From an uncultured Erysipelotrichaceae bacterium (GTDB lineage: Bacteria > Bacillota_I > Bacilli_A > Erysipelotrichales > Erysipelotrichaceae), in assembly GCA_946537255.1 (NCBI GenBank), contig CAMNFS010000006.1, positions 1 to 57,901 on the forward strand: a DNA stretch of 57,901 nucleotides, read 5' to 3'. Every line of letters starts with the position of its first letter. The first letter of the stretch is position 1. Shown piece by piece: positions 1 through 8,478 of this stretch. The notes under the pieces were generated by a model that was not told the DNA's origin, searched no databases, and saw only the letters and a list, made by a program, of their open reading frames with translations. Made by a program: the position numbers and the translations under genes.

Positions 1-347
1 ACCGATAATAAAATCACAGAATGCAGCGAAAAGAAGGCCGGCAATTGCTGAACAATGAGGCACCGCGTTACTGACGGTGCCGTTGCTTTTCCTGTGTTAT
101 TTTTCCAAAGGTCTGCAGTGATCAGATCCAGCACCGCTCCGACTGCCTGAATCCCTTCAGACAGGAATCGTACGGTACAGAGACCTGTGCAGTACAATCC
201 TGCTGCGAATACTGTTTTATTTTGTGCAGTCTTCCACCCAGGCGATGAAGTCGGATGTGCTGTTTCCTGTGTGCTCCGCCTGTGTGTGGCCTGATCCCCG
301 GACGGTTTCAAAGTCTCTTCAGAAAATGAATTCCATGGGCTGTAAAT
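1..347. other. Left-edge region without an intact gene
   Basis: No intact gene is visible. On the minus strand, about 217-327 reads as a short protein-like tail ending GNSTSDFIAWVEDCTK before a TAA stop. An in-frame TGA lies just upstream and no start is apparent, so this may be the remnant of a decayed gene. A GC-rich inverted repeat (arms GGCACCG at 59-65 and CGGTGCC at 75-81) followed by GTTGCTTTT could be a weak plus-strand terminator for a gene left of the window. Confidence 0.35.
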
Positions 348-1712
348 CTATCTGCTTAACGCGAGGTCCTCTGACTTTTCAGATTTCTCATTGAACCACT
401 CACCGGAATAATAAAAGCGGATCGAAAGATAACATGCCGTCACCCACCCAAGCGGCCAGGCAAGCCAGATGCCGGTTGCGCCGAGCGGTGTTTTCGACAG
501 AATGACCGCGAGCACAACCCGCAGGATCAGATCGGTAAAAGTAGCGATCATGAATTTTCCCATCATGCTGGAGCCGCGCAGCACCCCGTCCGCGACCAGC
601 TTGGCGGATACCGCGAAATAGAACGGCGCGACAATCCGCAGAAACATCGTACCGGTATGGATCGCTTCCTCTGAGGCATTGGAGATAAACATCCTGAGCA
701 GCTGATCAGCGAACAGGAAGTATGCCAGCGCAAGCGGCAGAGACAATGACCATACCATCTTAAGGCCCGCCCGGAATCCTTCCGCGATACGGGATTTTCT
801 GTCTGCGCCAAGATTCTGGGAAGTGTAGCTGGATATCCCGTTGCCAAGTGTGGTAAAAGAGGTGATGACCAGATTGTTCAGTTTGACCGCCGCGGAATAC
901 CCGGCCATGACGCCAGGGCCGAAGCCGTTGATGACACCCTGAATCACGATGTTTCCAACCGAGATGAAACTCTGCTGAAGAATGCTTGGAACCGCGATCA
1001 TGGCGATGCGGCGAAAGAGATCCCAGGAAAACAGAGGGGCCGGTTCATTCGCGGGAAATTTCTTCATCCGAAAGAGAACCGTAATCATGGCCAGCACACA
1101 GCTGACCCCCTGACAGAGAAAGGTTGCCCAGGCTGTACCCGCTACACCCATTTGGAATGTGACAACGAACCAGACATCCATGGCAATGTTTACGGTTGAG
1201 GATACCGCAAGGAAGAGAAACGGGGTTTTTGAATCTCCCATCGCGGAAAAGATTCCCGTCGCGATGTTGTAAAAGAAGACAAACGGCAGACCCCACAGAT
1301 AGATATCCAGATACAGTCTGGAATCCGCAAATACCTCTGCTGGTGTATGAATCGTGCTGAGAAGCGCGGAACACCCGGGAATTCCTGTCAGCATCAGCAG
1401 GGCGCAGAGTACACCGCTTGCGATCATCGCGGTCGATACCGCGCTTTTCATTTCACCGTACCGCTTTGCGCCATAGGCACGCGAGACAACAACCGAACAG
1501 CCGATGTTGCAGCCGAAGGCAAAGGCAATGAAGATCAGGGTGATTTCGTAGCTGTTGCCGACAGCCGCAAGCGCCGCTTCCCCGATGAACTTTCCCGCGA
1601 CCAGACTGTCCGCAATGTTGTACAGCTGCTGAAAGAGAATACTGCCGAACAGCGGCAGACAGAATTTCCACAATACCGTTTCCGGTTTTCCGACGGTCAG
1701 ATCATTTCCCAT
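348..1712 (-). CDS. MATE-family multidrug/sodium exporter
   Basis: This 454-residue, very hydrophobic protein has about twelve membrane segments and the two-fold repeated layout of MATE exporters. The N-terminal region has the family-like FCLPLFGSILFQQLYNIADS followed by AGKFIGEAALAAVGN. The second half repeats the pattern (IAMIAVPSILQQSFISVGNIVIQG). MATE proteins expel cationic drugs or metabolites using a Na+ or H+ gradient, but the substrate cannot be told from sequence. The ATG is preceded by GAGG at a usable distance. It is divergent from the LysR-type regulator at 1815 across about 100 nt, so that regulator may control it (inference). Confidence 0.9.
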   Translation of the reverse strand: MGNDLTVGKPETVLWKFCLPLFGSILFQQLYNIADSLVAGKFIGEAALAAVGNSYEITLIFIAFAFGCNIGCSVVVSRAYGAKRYGEMKSAVSTAMIASGVLCALLMLTGIPGCSALLSTIHTPAEVFADSRLYLDIYLWGLPFVFFYNIATGIFSAMGDSKTPFLFLAVSSTVNIAMDVWFVVTFQMGVAGTAWATFLCQGVSCVLAMITVLFRMKKFPANEPAPLFSWDLFRRIAMIAVPSILQQSFISVGNIVIQGVINGFGPGVMAGYSAAVKLNNLVITSFTTLGNGISSYTSQNLGADRKSRIAEGFRAGLKMVWSLSLPLALAYFLFADQLLRMFISNASEEAIHTGTMFLRIVAPFYFAVSAKLVADGVLRGSSMMGKFMIATFTDLILRVVLAVILSKTPLGATGIWLAWPLGWVTACYLSIRFYYSGEWFNEKSEKSEDLALSR

Positions 1713-1814
1713 ACGTACCTCATTTCACCTGCTTATTATCGGATTCTTTCTGAAATGTTCATAACGTATGTTTGATATTATATTCATGTCATATCGACAT
1801 TTTCAGGAGGCAAC

Positions 1815-2708
1815 ATGGCAGTCAGTTACGATTATTACCGGATCTTCTATCATGCCGCCAAATACGGCGGATTCACTCAGGCAGCCCGGGTTCTTTCCAG
1901 CAATCAGCCAAATGTCACCCGGGCAATGAATGCCCTGGAGGCTCAGCTCGGATGCCGGCTGTTTGTGCGCTCCCGCAGGGGCGCTTCTCTTACCCCGGAG
2001 GGAAAACAGCTGTATGAACATATCGCTGCAGCCTATGAAGAGATCCGGATCGGCGAAACAGAACTGAAACGCAGTACCGCGCTTGAAACCGGCCATGTAT
2101 CGCTCGCGGTCAGCGAGATTGCCCTGCATGGACTGATGCTGGGAATCCTGCAGGAGTTCAGCAGCCGATATCCCGGCATCCGGATTCAGCTATTCAATCA
2201 TTCCAGCAATGAAGGGGTCAGGGCGGTCAGCCGGGGAATCGCGGATCTCGCTGTCATTTCTTCTCCCTTTATGATGTCACCCTCCCTGAAGGAAACCGTT
2301 CTTCTTTCCTTTCAGGATATTCTGATTGCCGGACCGCGCTTTGAAAAACTGAAGGATCAGACCATTCCCCTCGATCAGCTGTGCCATCTGCCTCTGATCG
2401 GCCTGGCGCCGAATACCGGAACCCGCGCCTTCTTCAATGATCTGTTCCGTGCCCGCGGACTGGACTATCAGCCCTCTGTCGAAGCCGCCACAGCTGATCA
2501 GGTGCTTCCGCTTGTCGCGCATGACATCGGGCTTGGCTTTCTTCCTGAGAAAATGGCAGAGGAAGCGATCCGGAATCGAACGGTGTTTCCTGTCGCTCTG
2601 CAGGAATCCATACCGAAACGCCATATCAGTCTTGTGCGTGACCGCCTGCGCACCCTTTCGGCAGCTTCCGATGCCCTTGCCCGCATGATTCCTTCCGAAG
2701 CGGAATAA
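1815..2708 (+). CDS. LysR-family transcriptional regulator
   Basis: The 297-residue protein has the standard LysR layout. An N-terminal winged helix-turn-helix spans about residues 5-65 (FYHAAKYGGFTQAARVLSSN, then NVTRAMNALEAQLGCRLFVR and LTPEGKQLY). A periplasmic-binding-protein-like effector domain follows from about residue 90. AGGAGG sits 4 nt before the ATG, giving a strong start. Divergent placement next to the MATE gene is typical for a LysR regulator and its target, but the ligand is unknown. A short minus-strand terminator separates it from the convergent CPBP gene. Confidence 0.92.
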   Translation: MAVSYDYYRIFYHAAKYGGFTQAARVLSSNQPNVTRAMNALEAQLGCRLFVRSRRGASLTPEGKQLYEHIAAAYEEIRIGETELKRSTALETGHVSLAVSEIALHGLMLGILQEFSSRYPGIRIQLFNHSSNEGVRAVSRGIADLAVISSPFMMSPSLKETVLLSFQDILIAGPRFEKLKDQTIPLDQLCHLPLIGLAPNTGTRAFFNDLFRARGLDYQPSVEAATADQVLPLVAHDIGLGFLPEKMAEEAIRNRTVFPVALQESIPKRHISLVRDRLRTLSAASDALARMIPSEAE

Positions 2709-2742
2709 AAAAGGATGCGATCAATCTTACGATGTACCGTCA
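2706..2742 (-). terminator. Terminator of the CPBP protease gene
   Basis: On the minus strand the sequence folds as GGATG...CATCC with an interrupted inner stem and is followed by a run of six T. It lies 24 nt past the stop of the CPBP gene and overlaps the 3' end of the convergent lysR-type gene. Confidence 0.55.
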
Positions 2743-2765
2743 TCCGTTTTCATAATGCCTTGTGC

Positions 2766-3668
2766 TCAGTTCTTTTTTCCTTCCCCGCTGGCGCACTCCT
2801 TCAGGAAAGCATCCCCCTTTATCTTTTTTCCTATGAGATACGCAATGACCAGTGCTGCGATTGTCACCAGCGTCGCCATGACACTGCCTTCAATACCGAA
2901 AACCGGATCAAAGAAGAAGCCTCCTGACTTCACCTCCGTGCTGAAGGCCGAAAACACGGCGGGATGGCCGCTGTCCGGCAGTCCGAACAGAAAATCCTGC
3001 GCGAAATTCCAGGCGGTATGAGCCCCGCAGGCAAACCAGACCGATCCGGTGATTTTCACAGTGATCGCAAAGAGGCTGCCGATCAGAAAGATATTCAGAT
3101 ACGGAAGAAAGCCGATGCCGGTATTTCCAGCATGCGAAAAGGAGAAGAAGACGCCGACTGCCAGTACGACTGCCCAGAACGGAAGCCCTTCCGCATTCAG
3201 CTTTCCCTGCAGATATCCCCGGGCCTCCAGCTCTTCTGTTGAAGACTGAATGAATACACAGACAACCGCAAACAGAAACAGCAGGATATTCCCGTCCCTG
3301 ACAGGATGGAGTACCAGGGTTCCGCTCTGTACTGCCGCAAAAATACAGATGCCTATCATCAGCAGTCCACCCGCCGCTCCAAGCAGCAGGTTTCTGAGAT
3401 TCCGGGATGGTTTTCCTCTGAATCCATCGATCATATACTTCCTGTCCTGCTTTACGAAATAGCCGTAGACAAGATAGGTCAGCAGCTGAACCGTATGGCC
3501 AAGATAATCCAGACAATGAAGGAAAGCCGGATCATTCGACAATGTCTTCGTCCAGCCATAGTAATAACTGCCGAATACCTTGCTTGCGGACAGAATGCCA
3601 AGTACCAGCATGCATGATGGAAGGATCCGCTCTATCATTCCTTTCTTCTGTTCTGTTTTCTTTTCCAT
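2766..3668 (-). CDS. CPBP-family intramembrane metalloprotease
   Basis: The 300-residue membrane protein carries the CPBP (CAAX protease/Abi) motifs. EELEARG (EExxxR) lies near residue 144, FSFSHAG near 173 and a third-motif-like ACGAHTAWNFAQD near 213, within about seven or eight hydrophobic segments. Glu and His residues of these motifs bind the metal in the family. Bacterial members are linked to protein or peptide processing and sometimes bacteriocin self-immunity; no partner peptide gene is adjacent. The start follows AAGGGAG. The protein ends in a short charged tail (GEGKKN). Confidence 0.85.
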   Translation of the reverse strand: MEKKTEQKKGMIERILPSCMLVLGILSASKVFGSYYYGWTKTLSNDPAFLHCLDYLGHTVQLLTYLVYGYFVKQDRKYMIDGFRGKPSRNLRNLLLGAAGGLLMIGICIFAAVQSGTLVLHPVRDGNILLFLFAVVCVFIQSSTEELEARGYLQGKLNAEGLPFWAVVLAVGVFFSFSHAGNTGIGFLPYLNIFLIGSLFAITVKITGSVWFACGAHTAWNFAQDFLFGLPDSGHPAVFSAFSTEVKSGGFFFDPVFGIEGSVMATLVTIAALVIAYLIGKKIKGDAFLKECASGEGKKN

Positions 3669-3691
3669 ACCTTGTCTCCCTTTTCCGCTTC

Positions 3692-3721
3692 ATAAAAAAT
3701 GCGCAGGCTCTCTGCGCTTTT
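3692..3721. terminator. Bidirectional terminator after divIC-like gene
   Basis: A GCGCAG/CTGCGC stem with a 5-nt loop is flanked by an A-run on the left and TTTT on the right. On the minus strand it reads as a strong terminator 3 nt past the divIC-like stop, followed by TTTTTT. It separates that gene from the CPBP gene. Confidence 0.8.
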
Positions 3722-3723
3722 GA

Positions 3724-4080
3724 TTACTTATTTTCGTCTTCCGGCAGATAGAAGATCTGCTCATCATCCTTGGACAGGAGGTAATTGCCTCTTGCGTAAC
3801 TGGCGACATAGTCCGGATCCTCCAGCTTTGCCCGCTCGCTTGTAAGATAGGCATTCTCATCCAGGACTTCCTGATATTTGACCTGTACCTCCGCCAGCTG
3901 CTTCTTCAGTGTCATGGTGGTGTAGACCTCTGTGAACACCCGGTACAGAAGCAGTCCGGAGATAATGATGACAACATAGCAGAAAAGACGAAGAAGCGGC
4001 GTCATCTTCCGTTTGGATGTCTTTTTCTTCGCTGTCTTCGCAGATGGTTTTTTCTTTCTGACTTCTTTCTCTTCTGCCAT
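3724..4080 (-). CDS. divIC: Septum formation initiator, DivIC/FtsB-like
   Basis: This 118-residue bitopic protein has a very basic cytoplasmic N-terminus (about residues 5-27, rich in KKK) and one transmembrane helix (about 28-50, LLRLFCYVVIIISGLLLYRV). A coiled coil follows (about 54-85), then the DivIC-like tail DPDYVASYARGNYLLSKDDEQIFYLP. Members join FtsL and DivIB in the septal peptidoglycan-activating complex. The start is set by GAGGAG 4 nt upstream. It lies 58 nt after pyrI in the same direction and an extended -10 (TGGTATAAA) just upstream may let it be expressed separately. DivIC and FtsL are hard to tell apart; the YAR...LP tail favours DivIC/FtsB. Confidence 0.82.
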   Translation of the reverse strand: MAEEKEVRKKKPSAKTAKKKTSKRKMTPLLRLFCYVVIIISGLLLYRVFTEVYTTMTLKKQLAEVQVKYQEVLDENAYLTSERAKLEDPDYVASYARGNYLLSKDDEQIFYLPEDENK

Positions 4081-4138
4081 AGGTCTCCTCAGTGCCTACT
4101 TATTTTATACCACACCGGCCGAAAGAACCACTGAAATC

Positions 4139-4558
4139 TTATTTCCGGTCTTCTTCCGCCCGGGTTTCGCAGTACAGACATCTGTACCCGTCATCCCGCA
4201 GCACGAATACATGCCGGATTTCCTGTTCCACACTTGTGATGCAGCGGGGATTGCGGCAGCGGATCACATTGACCAGCTGCTTTGGCTGAACGATCTTCTT
4301 TTTCTCCGTCAGTACCCCGTCCTGGATCCGGTTGACGGTTGCCTCAGGATCCACAAAGCCGATCACATCCAGATCCACCGGTATTTCCGCGTCAATCTTG
4401 ATGATATCCTTTTTTCCCATCTTCCGGCTGTGGACATTCTTGATGATGGCAACGGACATATCCTCCCGGTCAAGATTGAGAAGCTGTACCAGACGCATGC
4501 CTTTTCCCGGGGAAATATGATCGATGACGATCCCGTTTCTGATACTGTCTATATTCAC
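4139..4558 (-). CDS. pyrI: Aspartate carbamoyltransferase regulatory subunit
   Basis: A 139-residue PyrI, the nucleotide-binding regulatory chain that pairs with PyrB to allosterically control carbamoyl-aspartate synthesis. The N-terminal half has the family-like [20 protein letters not shown]. The C-terminal zinc domain holds four cysteines (CRNPRC near 107-112 and CLYC near 135-138) that bridge to the catalytic chain. I chose the GTG at 4558, which overlaps the pyrB stop as GTGA. The reading frame extends further upstream but that part does not resemble PyrI. It is the last gene of the pyr operon. PyrI suggests feedback by CTP/ATP. Confidence 0.93.
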   Translation of the reverse strand: MNIDSIRNGIVIDHISPGKGMRLVQLLNLDREDMSVAIIKNVHSRKMGKKDIIKIDAEIPVDLDVIGFVDPEATVNRIQDGVLTEKKKIVQPKQLVNVIRCRNPRCITSVEQEIRHVFVLRDDGYRCLYCETRAEEDRK

Positions 4559-5478
4559 AGTCTTCCCGCCTCCTTCAGAAGTTTGAGAATCAGGGCCATA
4601 CGCATGTATTTTCCATACAGCACCTGCTTGAAGTAACATGCCCGCGGATCCTCGTCCACCGCGACAGAGATCTCATTCACTCTTGGCAGCGGATGCATCA
4701 CGATCATCCGTTCCGGTGCGCTTTTCAGTTTTTCCTCGGTCAGGATATATCTGTCTTTCAGCCGCAGATAATCCTCTTCATTGAAGAACCGCTCCCTCTG
4801 CACTCTCGTCATGTACAGAATATCCAGATCATTCATTGAGCCTTCAAGATCCGTGGTCTCCGTAAAGGGAACCCCGGCCGGGGCAAGAATATTCTTTTTG
4901 ACATAATCCGGAAGCCGGAGTTCCTCCGGTGATATCAGAACGAGTTTCGTTCCCTCATATCTTGCCATGGCTCCTGCCAGGGAGTGGACGGTGCGTCCGA
5001 ACTTCAGATCCCCGCAGAAACCGATGGTCAGATGATCAAACTGTTTCTTTTCTCTCCAGATGGTCAGAAGGTCTGCCATCGTCTGCGTCGGGTGGCAGTG
5101 CCCGCCATCCCCGGCGTTGATCACCGGCACCGAGGCGTTCATCGACGCGACCAGTGCCGCTCCTTCCTTGGGATGACGCATGGCAATGATATCCACATAG
5201 TTGCTGACGGTCTTGGCAGTATCCGCAACCGACTCCCCTTTGGCCGCGCTGGAGGAATTTGCCTCGCTCATGGAAATCACATGGCCGCCGAGTTCATACA
5301 TGGCCGCTTCAAAGCTCATTCTTGTCCGCGTACTTGGCTCAAAGAACAGCGTTGCGAGCTTCTTCCTTTCACAGGCATGCGCGTACTGATCCGGATTTTC
5401 GATGATATCTTCCGCAGTGACAATCAGATCCTGTATTTCCGCTGTGGAAAGATCCATGATATCAATCACGCTTCTCAT
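4555..5478 (-). CDS. pyrB: Aspartate carbamoyltransferase catalytic subunit
   Basis: A full-length 307-residue ATCase catalytic chain condensing carbamoyl phosphate with aspartate. Visible signatures are the carbamoyl-phosphate loop [15 protein letters not shown] (about 46-60), [13 protein letters not shown] (the mobile-loop Ser/Lys region) and HPLPRVNEI near the C-terminus. It overlaps pyrI by 4 nt and follows pyrE by 3 nt, so PyrB and PyrI are probably made in matched amounts by translational coupling. Confidence 0.96.
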   Translation of the reverse strand: MRSVIDIMDLSTAEIQDLIVTAEDIIENPDQYAHACERKKLATLFFEPSTRTRMSFEAAMYELGGHVISMSEANSSSAAKGESVADTAKTVSNYVDIIAMRHPKEGAALVASMNASVPVINAGDGGHCHPTQTMADLLTIWREKKQFDHLTIGFCGDLKFGRTVHSLAGAMARYEGTKLVLISPEELRLPDYVKKNILAPAGVPFTETTDLEGSMNDLDILYMTRVQRERFFNEEDYLRLKDRYILTEEKLKSAPERMIVMHPLPRVNEISVAVDEDPRACYFKQVLYGKYMRMALILKLLKEAGRL

Positions 5479-5481
5479 GAC

Positions 5482-6120
5482 TTATCCTCTGATCCAGGAC
5501 TCATCGGAAGGATTGTCGCGGAACTTCAGCAGCCGTTCCACATCTTCCTTCCGGATATAGCCGGTTTCGGCCGCGACCCTGGCGATACAGTCAAAATCCG
5601 TCAGGGAATGATTGGTCACACCGGCTTCCTTCAGCCGTTCAATCCCCTTTTTCATTCCATAGGTGAAGATCGATACGATGCCGAGCACCTGCGCACCTTC
5701 TTCCCGCAGGGCTTCCACCACATCCAGCACACTGCCGCCGGTGGAAATCAGATCTTCCACCACGACAACCTTCTGGCCTTTTTCAAGCTTTCCCTCAATC
5801 CGGTTTTTCCGGCCATGATCCTTACTTCCGGAGCGCACATAGCCCATCGGCAGATTCAGGATATGGGCGGTGATCGCCGCGTGGGCAATACCGGCAGTGC
5901 TGGTGCCCATCAGCACCTCAGCGTCCGGATAATCCGTACGGATCAGCTCGGCGAGGCCGTTTTCCACATCATCCCGTACGGATGGCGCGGTAAGCGTCAG
6001 ACGGTTGTCACAATAGACCGGGCTCTTGATTCCGCTGGCCCAGGTAAACGGTTCATCCGGCCGGAAAAATACCGCCTGAATGCTGAGAAGATCTTCTGCT
6101 ATTTTCTGATTCAGTTCCAT
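5482..6120 (-). CDS. pyrE: Orotate phosphoribosyltransferase
   Basis: This 212-residue type I phosphoribosyltransferase converts orotate plus PRPP to OMP. The PRPP-binding loop is VVVVEDLISTGGSVLDV (about 120-136), with the flexible-loop Lys/His region KDHGRKNRIEG before it. The N-terminal FFRPDEPFTWASGIKSPVYCDNR is typical of PyrE. It overlaps pyrF by 10 nt, matching their consecutive reactions. Confidence 0.96.
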   Translation of the reverse strand: MELNQKIAEDLLSIQAVFFRPDEPFTWASGIKSPVYCDNRLTLTAPSVRDDVENGLAELIRTDYPDAEVLMGTSTAGIAHAAITAHILNLPMGYVRSGSKDHGRKNRIEGKLEKGQKVVVVEDLISTGGSVLDVVEALREEGAQVLGIVSIFTYGMKKGIERLKEAGVTNHSLTDFDCIARVAAETGYIRKEDVERLLKFRDNPSDESWIRG

Positions 6121-6833
6121 GTTTCACTCTCCTGCTCACCAAGAAATTCCTTCAGACAGCGCTCATATGCCGCCACTGGATCCGCTGCCTGGGTAACCGG
6201 GCGGCCGACCACAATATAATCCGATCCGGCAAGTCTTGCCTTCCCGGGTGTCATGATACGCCGCTGATCATCCGCCGCGCTGTCCGCAAAACGCACTCCC
6301 GGGGTCACCGTCAGAAAGTCGTTTCCGCACACTTCGTGAACCCTGGCCGCCTCATGCGGGGAACACACCACTCCATCAAGCCCTGCCTTCTTCGCGTTAC
6401 TGGCATAGTGCATGACGACCTGATCCATCGGTTCATGAATCCAGAGATCTTCCTCCAGCGCCTTCTGGTCCGTGCTGGTCAATTGCGTTACCGCAATCAG
6501 AAGCGGTCTCTTCCCATCTTCCCGGGTAAGTCCTTCCAGTGCCGCCTTCATCATCGCGATGGTACCGGAGGCGTGCAGATTCACAATGTCAGCGTCCAGT
6601 GAGGACAGCACCGCCATGGTCTTCCTTACGGTATTGGGGATGTCATGACACTTGAGATCGAGAAAGATCCGATGGCCTCTGTCCTTGATCTCCTTTACGA
6701 TTTCCGGCCCGGCAGAATAGAACAGTTCCATGCCGATCTTCACAAACGGCCGGCGGCCGGTGAACTGATCCAGAAATTTCAGCGTTTCCTCCTTTGAGGA
6801 AAAGTCACATGCGATTATTACGTCTTTTGCCAT
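6111..6833 (-). CDS. pyrF: Orotidine 5'-phosphate decarboxylase
   Basis: The 240-residue TIM-barrel enzyme makes UMP from OMP. The catalytic Lys/Asp cluster FLDLKCHDIPNTV is at about residues 57-69 and the phosphate-binding end TPGVRF and YIVVGRPVT are present. The ATG overlaps the pyrD stop by one base (TAATG), a sign of translational coupling. Confidence 0.96.
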   Translation of the reverse strand: MAKDVIIACDFSSKEETLKFLDQFTGRRPFVKIGMELFYSAGPEIVKEIKDRGHRIFLDLKCHDIPNTVRKTMAVLSSLDADIVNLHASGTIAMMKAALEGLTREDGKRPLLIAVTQLTSTDQKALEEDLWIHEPMDQVVMHYASNAKKAGLDGVVCSPHEAARVHEVCGNDFLTVTPGVRFADSAADDQRRIMTPGKARLAGSDYIVVGRPVTQAADPVAAYERCLKEFLGEQESETWN

Positions 6834-7756
6834 TACATTTTCTCCTGTTCCGTGACACCAATGATGTCAGAAAGCTTTTCTATTCCATATCGTTCCATGA
6901 CCCGGGGCAGATCCTCAATGATCCTGAGGCTGGCATACGGATCAATGAGATTGGCGGCGCCGACCTCAACCGCGCTGGCCCCGGCCATCATCATTTCGAT
7001 CACATCCTCCGCAGTGGATATGCCGCCCATTCCAACAATCGGAATCCTGACCGCCTTGTGCACCTGATACACCATGCGCAATGCGACGGGGAATACCGCC
7101 GGTCCGGAAAGCCCCCCGGTTGTATTGGCCAGTATTGGTTTCCGTGTTCGAAGATCAATGCGCATGCCAAGCAGGGTATTGATCAGACTGATCCCATCCG
7201 CGCCGGCTTTTTCACACGCCCTGGCGATCGAAACAATATCGGTCACATTCGGGGAAAGCTTTGCGATCACCGGTCTGTCGGTGACCTGACGCACGGAGGA
7301 AATCACTTCAAAGGCGGCTGAGGGATCTGTTCCAAAGCTCATCCCGCCGCCATGGACATTCGGACAGCTGATGTTGATTTCATACCATCCGATCTGTTTT
7401 TCCGCTTCAAGAATCCGTACGGTTTCCACATAGTCGGACACGGAAAACCCGCTGACATTTGCCATGATCGGTTTGGAAAACACCTTCTTCAGCTTCGGCA
7501 GTTCCTCTTCCAGAACAGCTCTGGCACCGGGATTCTGAAGTCCCACCGCATTCAGCATCCCCCCTGTGCACTCCGCGATCCGGGGTGTCGGATTGCCAAA
7601 GCGCGGGTTTAATGTCGTGCCCTTGAAGGAAAGGGATCCAAGCCGGTTGATGTCATAGTATTCCGCGAACTCATACCCGAAGCCAAAGGTTCCGCTGGCC
7701 GGAATCACCGGATTCTCCAGCGGGATGCCGCAGAGCTCCGTGCTCAGTCTTCCCAT
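6833..7756 (-). CDS. pyrD: Dihydroorotate dehydrogenase (class 1B) catalytic subunit
   Basis: A 307-residue FMN-binding barrel oxidising dihydroorotate to orotate. It contains the class 1 active-site segment NISCPNVHGGG with its catalytic Cys, and SLINTLLGMRID and VGMGGISTAEDVIEMMMAGA at the FMN phosphate site. The neighbouring pyrK makes it the NAD-dependent 1B type. The frame is open upstream to 7855, but alignment to the family and its position inside pyrK favour the ATG at 7756 (start MGRLSTELCG). It overlaps pyrK by 13 nt. Confidence 0.94.
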   Translation of the reverse strand: MGRLSTELCGIPLENPVIPASGTFGFGYEFAEYYDINRLGSLSFKGTTLNPRFGNPTPRIAECTGGMLNAVGLQNPGARAVLEEELPKLKKVFSKPIMANVSGFSVSDYVETVRILEAEKQIGWYEINISCPNVHGGGMSFGTDPSAAFEVISSVRQVTDRPVIAKLSPNVTDIVSIARACEKAGADGISLINTLLGMRIDLRTRKPILANTTGGLSGPAVFPVALRMVYQVHKAVRIPIVGMGGISTAEDVIEMMMAGASAVEVGAANLIDPYASLRIIEDLPRVMERYGIEKLSDIIGVTEQEKM

Positions 7757-8478
7757 AACAGCTCCTCCTTCGCAAAGACCGGTCCGTCTCTGCAGATGCG
7801 TCTTGGCCCGTTTCTGGTTTCCATGGAACAGCCCATGCATGCACCGAAGCCGCATCCCATCCGCTCCTCCAGCGAAAACTCGCCTGGGATATCCAGCAAT
7901 CGGTACAGGGCCTTTTCCATAGGGGCGGGACCGCAGGCATAGAAGTACGTGCAGTCACTGGGAAGCGCGTCAGTCACAAACCCGCGGATTCCGGCGCTTC
8001 CATCCACGGTTGTCACGATGACCTTTGCCCCGAGCCGCTCAAACTCTTCGGTATAGAACATCTCGTCCTTTCCGTTGAAGCCAAGAATTACCGTGACTCT
8101 TTTTTCCTCTTTCAGCAGTCGTTCTGCCAGCGCATACATCGGCGGAATGCCGGCTCCGCCCCCGATCAGCAGCGGCCGGTCCCCTGCTTTCTTCATGTCA
8201 TAGCCGTTTCCAAGCTCTGTGAGCACATCCAGCGTTTCCCCTGCATGCATGGCACTCAGATATTCCGTCCCTTTCCCGACGATCCGGAATACAAGCGTCA
8301 GTATGTCTCCGTCTGCGGCGCATACCGAGATCGGCCGGCGCAGAAAATATCCCGGGATCTGAATATTTACAAAAGTACCTGGATGAATTACGGCATCGCC
8401 GAGTCCGGAAAGCTTCATTTCAGCCATCGTATGATTCAGACGCCGGACCGACTGAACTGTCATTGTTTTCTGTTTCAT
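7744..8478 (-). CDS. pyrK: Dihydroorotate dehydrogenase electron-transfer subunit
   Basis: This 244-residue FAD/[2Fe-2S] protein passes electrons from PyrD to NAD+. The FAD-binding RPISVC lies at about residues 49-54 and the NAD-binding GGGAGIPPMYALAE near 106-119. The C-terminal cluster loop has cysteines in MGCGFGACMGCS plus a later Cys (RRIC). Its ATG overlaps the carB stop as ATGA. Confidence 0.95.
   Translation of the reverse strand: MKQKTMTVQSVRRLNHTMAEMKLSGLGDAVIHPGTFVNIQIPGYFLRRPISVCAADGDILTLVFRIVGKGTEYLSAMHAGETLDVLTELGNGYDMKKAGDRPLLIGGGAGIPPMYALAERLLKEEKRVTVILGFNGKDEMFYTEEFERLGAKVIVTTVDGSAGIRGFVTDALPSDCTYFYACGPAPMEKALYRLLDIPGEFSLEERMGCGFGACMGCSMETRNGPRRICRDGPVFAKEELLWED

Noticed and set aside
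4984..6219. A 411-codon plus-strand open frame antisense to pyrB and pyrE
   Set aside because: It overlaps clear enzymes, has no ribosome binding site and reads as low-similarity sequence. It is a by-product of codon use.
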